From: a virus
Virus record (IMG/VR): IMGVR_UViG_3300025695_000130
Span: 1 to 20,105 of that record
Reading direction: 5' to 3' (one strand)
Length of the DNA stretch: 20,105 bases
Part shown: positions 14,748-20,105 of the stretch, piece by piece
Position numbering within the stretch: the first letter of the stretch is position 1
How the letters are laid out: each line of letters opens with the position of its first letter
Made by a program: the position numbers and the translations under genes
The notes under the pieces: model-generated
The model's database searches: none
What the model saw: only the letters and a program-made list of their open reading frames with translations
Told to the model about the DNA's origin: nothing

Positions 14748-15300
14748 TAAGTCTATACCCTATACTAATACGATCTGTCTCGCTACCCACACAGTGCCAA
14801 AGATAAGGAGGTTTATCCTGGATGTCAAACACTCTAAAGGTGAGGCCTGCATTATCGTAGTCTGTGACTACCTTACCGTTCTGTACGTACCTAAAGAATG
14901 ATTTATTACCCTGTGCAGTCCAAGTGATGTACATGCGTTTACAAGGTACGTCGCTGTTTGTATGCCAGCCCATGTAACCTGTAGGAGGGTAATGAAAGAA
15001 GCCGCTAGGTGAAACCTTATACTGAGGAAAAGCCTCACTGATAACGCTAGTAATCTTTCTGTGTATGCCGAGTCGCTCAAAGCTTATAAGGTTATCAGCC
15101 TGTGATACAGCTGTGTTAGAACTTCTAAGTAGGGCGTCTTCTGTAAGATAGCTCTCCCAGTCAGGGACTGTGCGAACACCAACACTCCTACTGTGTGCAA
15201 GTATACTACGCAGGTTCTTAGTGATTACCTTTTCAATAGCGGCTACGTGCTGATCTTCTAGGTTAATCTTAAGCGAGGGCTGCGCTGTACTTTGCGTCAT
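14725..15300 (-). CDS. Putative 2OG-Fe(II) oxygenase-like protein with HxN motif
   Basis: The 191-residue product has a double-stranded beta-helix oxygenase look. It shows FFHYPPTGYMGWHTNSD (H113, N115, D117), a core KSFFRYVQNG, and LWHCVGSETDRISIGYRL with distal H169 and R177. In 2-oxoglutarate/Fe(II) dioxygenases HxD...H binds iron, and an Arg or Lys about 8-12 residues after the distal His binds 2-oxoglutarate; H169 to R177 fits. The odd point is HTN where HxD is expected, so D117 or N115 would have to substitute, or the protein is not a standard oxygenase. I start it at ATG 15298-15300, which overlaps the previous gene by 32 bases; the upstream ATG at 15361-15363 has no ribosome-binding site. 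The place next to the fibre genes suggests modification of a virion or surface component (inference). Confidence 0.6.
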   Translation of the reverse strand: MTQSTAQPSLKINLEDQHVAAIEKVITKNLRSILAHSRSVGVRTVPDWESYLTEDALLRSSNTAVSQADNLISFERLGIHRKITSVISEAFPQYKVSPSGFFHYPPTGYMGWHTNSDVPCKRMYITWTAQGNKSFFRYVQNGKVVTDYDNAGLTFRVFDIQDKPPYLWHCVGSETDRISIGYRLNASHNDG

Positions 15301-15757
15301 AATCTTCGAACAACTCCGAGGGGTTATGCTCACAGGTAGAGGTGAACGTAGTATACGTAGCATAGTCTACACTGTCAGGCAGATCACGTAAAGCTTTCTT
15401 GTCAGCCTCAATCTGATTAACTACATCAGTAGCGTTCTTAACTAGAGCACGTTGTTGGAGCACATCTAGCTTAGGCAGGAGAACAGCGCGACACTCGCGA
15501 TATACATCTTTCCACCATAGATCTACAAGTTCCATGTCAAACAAAACAGCGGTAGGGTTATCCAAGTCGTCAAACACCAGCTTATCTACATGGGACAGCA
15601 TGGCCCTCCCCTCGTCTGTGCTAGGCTCAGGCTGAACTAGGGTAGCTGCATTGGCAGGGACTACGTCTGCCTCTACAAGTTCTGCTACGGTTTTGTCTGT
15701 GTTAACAAACTGTACTTTAGGGGTGCCTACAGGGGCGTTGAAGAAGATAATGCTCAT
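15269..15757 (-). CDS. Putative tail-fibre assembly chaperone
   Basis: This 162-residue acidic protein directly follows the tail-fibre gene with a nine-base gap; an AGAGG ribosome-binding site overlaps the fibre stop codon. The N-terminus MSIIFFNAPVGTPKVQFVNT (1-20) is strand-like. A central helix RECRAVLLPKLDVLQQRALV leads to QIEADKKALRDLPDSVDYAT. This K/R-xALRDLP element recalls small tail-assembly chaperones (Phage_tail_APC or DUF4376-like), which have a C-terminal YRqaLRdlp region. The similarity is short, so the call rests mostly on position after the fibre. Its 3' end overlaps the oxygenase-like gene by 32 bases. It could also be a minor structural protein. Confidence 0.5.
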   Translation of the reverse strand: MSIIFFNAPVGTPKVQFVNTDKTVAELVEADVVPANAATLVQPEPSTDEGRAMLSHVDKLVFDDLDNPTAVLFDMELVDLWWKDVYRECRAVLLPKLDVLQQRALVKNATDVVNQIEADKKALRDLPDSVDYATYTTFTSTCEHNPSELFEDYDAKYSAALA

Positions 15758-15766
15758 TTGAACCTC

Positions 15767-17563
15767 TTAGTAGATCACTACTGCAATATATGTGGGGTCA
15801 ACAGCACTGATACCCCAAGAGTATGCAGAGTTGTTGTCGTTACCGCCTTGATGGAGAAATGTAGTGGCATAGTTTCTAGCGCGTATTGAGATAGCCGAGG
15901 TGCTGACAGAAGATACGTAAGCGTTGTAAATCTCAACATTACCCGCTGTACCTATTGCAGTGGTCTGACTGCTAACTCCCTGATCTACTGTGCCCACTAC
16001 AGCAACCCAGTTACTACCATCAGTTCTCACAGAAGAAGCCATGGTAAGCACATAGTTACCTGTGCTGGACTTAGTAAGGGTGACGTTACGAGAACGAATA
16101 ACCGCACCTGTAGCACCGTTAAAAGCGATATACCCTCTAGCAATACCCGCTACACCATCTAGGTTTGTAAGGCTTGCACCACTAATAGCAGGCAAGGCAC
16201 CTGTAAGGTTGCTAGAGTTTAGTGTACCAGAGAGGCTAGATGCGGTTAATGCACCTGTTGTCACTGTACCTAGTGTTACGTTGTCGTTAGGTTGAACAGC
16301 GCTATCTGCTAGAGCCCCTTGTGCTGTAGTAGCTTTACCGTTTAGTGCTGCCTGAAGTCCGTCTACGTTAGCGATAGTGTGGTTATGGCTATCATCTACA
16401 ATAGCAACTGAGATAGAAGCGTTAGCCGTGCCGTTGAAGCTGGCTGAACCTGTTACATCACCTGTAAGCTGGATTGTACGAGAGGTAGCAAGAGCAGTGG
16501 CCGTGGAGGCATTACCTTCAAATGTCGAGGCAACGATAGTCTCACTACCTACGGACCACTTGTCTTCGCTTTCATCCCAGAAGAAAGTCTTGTTATCTTC
16601 AGTACCTCGTTCTATTTCGATGCCTGCGTCTACGGTAGGCGCACCCTCCTCATCTGAGTTTAGTACGAAGAAGGTATCAGTAAGCTCACTAGTTGCTGTG
16701 TTAACAGAAGTAGTAGTACCCTGAACAGTCAGGTTACCTGAGATAACCATGTTAGCAAAGGTTACATCATCTGTCGAGTCTGTTGAGATTTGACCAGAGC
16801 TAATAGCAATACCGTTACCTGCAGAGAAGTGTGCTCTAGTCTCCTCAGCGCTGGGCCCTGTGTACGTGACTACACCGTCAGAGTATGTAAGGCTACCGTC
16901 ACCGCCTGAATCGGCAACTGATATAGCACTCTTAGCAGAGGCTTGTGCTCGTTCATCAGTAAAGTATAGGTGAGTACTACCCTCTGCTATCGTATCGCTG
17001 TCGCCTTGCGTAAAGGACACCACACCTGTAGTTGAGTCGTATGATAGAGATCCCGTAGCAGAGATAGCGGTACGAGACCTGTTTGTAGTGAAGTACTGAT
17101 TGGTTACACCTTCGGACAACTCGTCCGTAGTATGGTTAGAGATGTCAGATACTTGGCCTGTAACATTGCCTGTTACATTACCTGTGAGGTTACCTGTTAC
17201 ATCTGATACCGTACCACCTGCGACTGTAAGGTTGCCGTCTACTGTACCATTACCAGAGACTGTCAAAGCATCTGTGTCTACAGTACCGTCAAAGAATGCA
17301 TCCTTGAACTGTACAGAAGAGGAGCCTAAGTCTAGGGTATTAGTCGTCTTAGGTTCTACTTTAGTGGCTGATACAACTAAGTCCTGGCTAGGGCCTACCT
17401 TTTCAATAGGCGCACCCTCTCCCGACGTACCGTCATGTGCGTGACCTGTAGAGGCGTTGAAGGCACTCTCTAGTTGGTTGTACTCTGCATCAAAGTCATC
17501 AGCGTCAATAACGTTACCATTAGCAATATTGTTTGCTGTATCCTGACGTGTATATCCTGCCAT
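15767..17563 (-). CDS. Tail fibre protein
   Basis: The 598-residue product has a virion-anchor N-terminus (MAGYTRQDTANN, then FDAEYNQLESAFNASTGHAHDG, with HAHDG at 41-45) typical of marine phage fibres. Next come shaft repeats: four TGNV-like units at about 123-137, then two related modules, LSEGVTNQYFTTNR (149-162) and IAEGSTHLYFTDERA (192-206), each followed by GSLSY or GSLTY and VVSFT or VVTYT strands. A segment SHNHTIANVDGLQAALNGKA (392-411) is a known fibre-type motif. The C-terminal ~125 residues, from about GIARGYIAFNG (473), look globular and probably form the receptor-binding tip. Trimeric assembly is expected from the family. It starts one base after the nozzle gene stop, with only a weak ribosome-binding site, and is followed by a probable chaperone gene. 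Confidence 0.85.
   Translation of the reverse strand: MAGYTRQDTANNIANGNVIDADDFDAEYNQLESAFNASTGHAHDGTSGEGAPIEKVGPSQDLVVSATKVEPKTTNTLDLGSSSVQFKDAFFDGTVDTDALTVSGNGTVDGNLTVAGGTVSDVTGNLTGNVTGNVTGQVSDISNHTTDELSEGVTNQYFTTNRSRTAISATGSLSYDSTTGVVSFTQGDSDTIAEGSTHLYFTDERAQASAKSAISVADSGGDGSLTYSDGVVTYTGPSAEETRAHFSAGNGIAISSGQISTDSTDDVTFANMVISGNLTVQGTTTSVNTATSELTDTFFVLNSDEEGAPTVDAGIEIERGTEDNKTFFWDESEDKWSVGSETIVASTFEGNASTATALATSRTIQLTGDVTGSASFNGTANASISVAIVDDSHNHTIANVDGLQAALNGKATTAQGALADSAVQPNDNVTLGTVTTGALTASSLSGTLNSSNLTGALPAISGASLTNLDGVAGIARGYIAFNGATGAVIRSRNVTLTKSSTGNYVLTMASSVRTDGSNWVAVVGTVDQGVSSQTTAIGTAGNVEIYNAYVSSVSTSAISIRARNYATTFLHQGGNDNNSAYSWGISAVDPTYIAVVIY
17157..17204 (-). repeat. Four 12-base tandem units in the fibre gene
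   Basis: CCTG recurs every 12 bases at 17157, 17169, 17181 and 17193, each followed by an eight-base segment such as TTACATTA. On the - strand this encodes repeated TGNV/TGNL tetrapeptides in the fibre shaft. The period keeps the reading frame. Confidence 0.75.
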
Positions 17564-17564
17564 A

Positions 17565-19112
17565 TTACTGCCTATCGTTTTGTCTAAACTCTAGCAGCGC
17601 TGTGTCTAGAGTAAATGTGGGATTTGTTGAGTTGTCTTCAATACGAAGGGCTACTGTCTTACCAGAACCAATGACATTCTTATTGTACACTTTATCTAGT
17701 TCGCCCCCGAATGTCGCCGTACCTAGCACAGAGCTAGAGTCTCCGAAAACGAAAGTAGAAGAACCTGTACTCTCAATAGTAATAGTAGCGGGTTGCACTA
17801 ATCCTGCGTTCGTTGCGGCGGCAAAGTCAAACTTCATGTTAACGTCCAGAGCCATGCTGCCTGTAGGCTCTGCGTACAAAGTCATCTTGTAGAAAGACTT
17901 TCTCGTCTGCGGATCAGATAGAGGCATGAAAGGAGATTCATAAATAGCCTCAATGTTGTCCCCATCAAAAGAACTACCCCTATCTAGGATGTACACGTAA
18001 CCATCTTCATTAGCAAAAGAAATAGTCTCTTGATCCCCTGAGTAGGTGCTATCCGCAATGAACGCCTTAACTCCATACGTAGAAGACCAAGAAATACCTG
18101 CCGCGCCTTGAGAAACAAACTTAGTCGCTATAAGGCCTTTAGCAACAGACCTCTGTTCTGATCCTACGTAACCAAAGATACGGTACTGAGCCTTCTCTCT
18201 AAGCAATACAGAGGCGAAGCTGTTGTAATTGCCCAGGAACGCATTAGCATCTTTAGCAATTGTATCTGAGGCAATGTCTAAGCCAAAGTCACCGATACGA
18301 TCAGTAGCACTAAGCAGCCTAATACCGTCAGGGGCAAGATACATAATGTCACCGCCGACTTCCTGAATAGTATCCCCGTTAATACAACCAATGCGATCTG
18401 TAATAGGAGATACTCGAAAGTCTGCAGAAGTGTTGCCTACTAGACTCTTAATTGTGTTTGTCGTGAAGATGATAAGTTGATCACGGAAAACGGTAAGGCC
18501 TGTTACCTTTTGCCCTACGTTAATATTACCTGCACCGTTAGCAGCACTAAAATCATCTACACTAAAAGGTGCAGTAAAGAAGACACTATTATCTTTAGCG
18601 TAGAAGGCGGTATTCTTGAAAAAGGCTACGTGCTCTGCACCACTAACATCTATGCTATCAGCAGAGGTCATAAATGTAGCAGTGTTACCTGAAGCATTAT
18701 ACACTACAGGATAGTTCGTCCCGTCTACAAAAACAGTTTTGTCGTCGCCATCTAAGTTGAAGTCTGCATAACGAGCCTTAGACCCATTAGTAGCAGCACT
18801 GGTAGCTATACTAGTCCAAGTAGTACCTGTGCCGTAGAAGTACTCAGTAAAGTTGGATGCATTCTTTCGGGCAGCTACTATACGCCCTGCAGACACAACC
18901 TTCAGAGCTAGGATAGGGCCACTACCAGGAACAGTAGTATCACTAAACTTCTCGTAGCCTTGGATTTTAGTATAACCACCCTCTTTATTAACCTCAAAGT
19001 TCTGCAGTAAAGTGGCAGAACCCACGGCATTAGTACCCTGCTGAAGAGTAGACAGATTGGATATTAACCCGCCTCTAAACTCTATAGGGAATGTCTGCCA
19101 CTGTGTAGCCAT
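17565..19112 (-). CDS. Tail nozzle / tail tubular protein B-like (T7 gp12 place)
   Basis: The 515-residue product starts with FPIEFRGGLISNLSTLQQGT and LLQNFEVNKEGGYTKIQGYEKF (8-27 and 35-56). This N-terminal signature is seen in podovirus nozzle proteins of the T7 gp12 / P22 gp10 type. The middle is beta-rich with repeated strand pairs (FFKNTAFYAKDNSVFFTAPF, FRDQLIIFTTNTIKSLVGNT, GGDIMYLAPDGIRLL), as expected for a beta-propeller. The C-terminal part is a beta domain. In the virion such proteins form the distal tube through which DNA leaves. Gene order (adaptor, nozzle, fibre) agrees. T7 gp12 is longer (794 residues), so this is a compact form. Its ATG shares one base with the adaptor gene TAA. 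Confidence 0.75.
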   Translation of the reverse strand: MATQWQTFPIEFRGGLISNLSTLQQGTNAVGSATLLQNFEVNKEGGYTKIQGYEKFSDTTVPGSGPILALKVVSAGRIVAARKNASNFTEYFYGTGTTWTSIATSAATNGSKARYADFNLDGDDKTVFVDGTNYPVVYNASGNTATFMTSADSIDVSGAEHVAFFKNTAFYAKDNSVFFTAPFSVDDFSAANGAGNINVGQKVTGLTVFRDQLIIFTTNTIKSLVGNTSADFRVSPITDRIGCINGDTIQEVGGDIMYLAPDGIRLLSATDRIGDFGLDIASDTIAKDANAFLGNYNSFASVLLREKAQYRIFGYVGSEQRSVAKGLIATKFVSQGAAGISWSSTYGVKAFIADSTYSGDQETISFANEDGYVYILDRGSSFDGDNIEAIYESPFMPLSDPQTRKSFYKMTLYAEPTGSMALDVNMKFDFAAATNAGLVQPATITIESTGSSTFVFGDSSSVLGTATFGGELDKVYNKNVIGSGKTVALRIEDNSTNPTFTLDTALLEFRQNDRQ

Positions 19113-19801
19113 TAGAAGTGTACTCTCGTGTCTCTAAGGTATTCTGTGCGGTTGATGTGCAGGCTGCGAAGCTGCTTAATGCCCTGCTCAAACTTCTGTA
19201 AAGAAAGTTGTGCGGCTTGAATATCCCCACGAAACTGATAGACGTAGTACATAGCTCCATCAACGATTGCATATCTATACTGCTCAGGGAGGGTTGGTAC
19301 GTCTAGGGGGTGATCTAAGTCGTAGCCAGTACGGAAGTATTCGTAAATAACTTCATAGGCTTCTTTAGGAGTAGGATAAAAGATAAGCTCCCGACTAGGG
19401 GTACGGGCAACATGGGTAGGTACAGAGAGGTTGTCTGTGCTAGAGTTATACTCAGAATCAGCATACTTGTCAAGGTATTCTTCGTAAGCCAACACTTTTA
19501 GTTTAGTTGTAGGGACATTTAGAGTAGCATCTCGCTTGATGCGAAAGGTGTTCATATTGATAGTCTTAGCATCATATGGGTAGCTGTAACGAGCAGTCCC
19601 TGGAGCAAGGATCTCGCTCTCTTCTACGTGGTTCCACGGCCATTCAAACTCTTCCTGATTGATGTGGCGGATGGAACTGTTTACTGCATCCTTAGCAAAG
19701 CTGTAGAAACCCGTGGTAGCAGCGAAGTTACTTTCAGTAAGCTCCACTTCGTTCAGTCTGCGGTTAACATCGTTAACTAGGCTAATATAATCATATGCCA
19801 T
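19112..19801 (-). CDS. Tail adaptor protein, T7 gp11 (tail tubular protein A)-like
   Basis: The 229-residue product has the pattern of podovirus portal-tail adaptors. It has an N-terminal helix SLVNDVNRRLNEVELTESNF, then FAKDAVNSSIRHINQEEFEW with PWNHVEESEILAPGTARYSY (34-73), a beta region ELIFYPTPKEAYEVIYEYF (136-154) and the C-terminal helical part PEQYRYAIVDGAMYYVYQFR (171-190) ending in a long helix. These adaptors form a dodecameric ring below the portal and carry the nozzle. T7 gp11 has 196 residues, so the size is normal. A strong AAGGAG site lies nine bases before its ATG, within the end of the previous gene. Confidence 0.82.
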   Translation of the reverse strand: MAYDYISLVNDVNRRLNEVELTESNFAATTGFYSFAKDAVNSSIRHINQEEFEWPWNHVEESEILAPGTARYSYPYDAKTINMNTFRIKRDATLNVPTTKLKVLAYEEYLDKYADSEYNSSTDNLSVPTHVARTPSRELIFYPTPKEAYEVIYEYFRTGYDLDHPLDVPTLPEQYRYAIVDGAMYYVYQFRGDIQAAQLSLQKFEQGIKQLRSLHINRTEYLRDTRVHF

Positions 19802-19804
19802 GTC

Positions 19805-20105
19805 TTACTTCTCCTTAACACGCAGAAAGATAGAGCGCTCATACTGCAGGCCACTACCTGTGGTAATCTGGCATACAACAGTGTAACGCACGTTGTTTGT
19901 ACCAAGGCTAAATCTCACAGTAGCTACCTGTCCTGAAAGGGTCGCTTGAACGAACTGCAACCCATTAACGATGTCGGCTTCATCTACCTGTGTCTTAACG
20001 CCATCCGCATCCTTGACAAACCAAACGGCTGCAGAAAGGGTGTCCGTACCTAAGAAGCGTGACCAGTCAACACTGTAGTCTACAATCTCGTCTTTGTCTT
20101 TGTCA
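19805..20105 (-). CDS. 3' part of small Ig-like virion protein (fibre-tail adaptor-like)
   Basis: This frame is open from the right edge to TAA at 19805-19807, giving the last 100 residues of a protein whose start lies outside the window. It reads DEIVDYSVDWSRFLGTDTLS near its start, then AAVWFVKDADGV, GLQFVQATLSGQVATVRFSL and QYERSIFLRV at the end. The order of a VDYSVDWSxxLGTDT motif, alternating beta strands and a final RSIFLRV strand resembles small Ig-like phage proteins annotated as fibre-tail adaptors. Its place just before the adaptor and nozzle genes agrees. The identity is tentative, but the coding potential is clear. Its C-terminal codons contain the ribosome-binding site of the next gene. 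Confidence 0.65.
   Translation of the reverse strand, partial: DKDKDEIVDYSVDWSRFLGTDTLSAAVWFVKDADGVKTQVDEADIVNGLQFVQATLSGQVATVRFSLGTNNVRYTVVCQITTGSGLQYERSIFLRVKEK
19811..19816 (-). promoter_or_regulatory. Strong ribosome-binding site of the tail adaptor gene
   Basis: AAGGAG on the - strand (CTCCTT at 19811-19816) stands nine bases upstream of the adaptor ATG and lies inside the end of the preceding coding region. It is the strongest Shine-Dalgarno match that I noticed in the structural block. Confidence 0.7.

Noticed and set aside
15301-15363. N-terminal extension of the oxygenase-like protein from ATG 15361
   Set aside because: No ribosome-binding site precedes it, the extension would lie wholly inside the chaperone-like gene, and the sequence is Arg/Pro/Ser-rich like a shadow frame.
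16377-16724. 115-residue frame on the + strand
   Set aside because: It is antisense to the tail-fibre gene and lacks a ribosome-binding site.
17157-17204. Tandem 12-base units considered as a CRISPR or iteron array
   Set aside because: The units are contiguous, without spacers, and encode the fibre TGNV repeat in frame.

Overview
The window looks like the middle of a lytic, T7-like (podovirus-type) marine bacteriophage genome, not a bacterial chromosome. Genes are packed head to tail with overlaps of a few bases. They fall into two blocks that converge on one bidirectional terminator near 5990-6030. A vitamin B12-dependent (class II, monomeric) ribonucleotide reductase, with glutaredoxin, PhoH and a tail/ejection module, recalls the cobavirus group of phages of marine Rhodobacteraceae. 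That affiliation is recalled from general knowledge and inferred from gene content; it was not tested by a search.

Left block, + strand, 1-5992: DNA and nucleotide metabolism. In order: a Cas4/RecB-like Fe-S exonuclease (possibly cut at its 5' end by the window edge), a T7 gp3-like endonuclease I, a DUF3310 protein, a MazG/PRA-PH-type nucleotide pyrophosphohydrolase, a 53-residue acidic protein, class II ribonucleotide reductase, a two-helix membrane protein, glutaredoxin, tRNA-Arg(TCT), a possible PD-(D/E)XK nuclease, PhoH (probable TTG start) and a 67-residue helical protein. The first eight genes overlap by 1-8 bases at every junction, so they are probably translationally coupled. The likely joint job is host-DNA breakdown, dNTP recycling and synthesis, and resolution of replication intermediates.

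Right block, - strand, 20105-6026 (transcribed right to left): tail and DNA-ejection proteins. In transcription order: the 3' part of a small Ig-like virion protein, a T7 gp11-like tail adaptor, a gp12-like nozzle, a repeat-rich tail fibre with an HAHDG motif, a putative fibre-assembly chaperone, a putative variant 2OG-Fe(II) oxygenase, a small DGRHR (ParB/sulfiredoxin-like) protein, a 654-residue protein with a long 11-residue-repeat helix, a SleB-type cell-wall hydrolase, a 195-residue structural-type protein, a 497-residue internal-type protein and a 1137-residue gp16-like ejection protein. Portal, capsid and terminase would be expected beyond the right edge, and polymerase/helicase beyond the left.

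There is no gene-free stretch over 300 bases, no CRISPR array, no insertion sequence and no visible attachment site. The least ordinary items are the oxygenase/DGRHR gene pair beside the tail fibre and the hendecad-repeat protein. The gene functions named here rest on motif recognition by eye.
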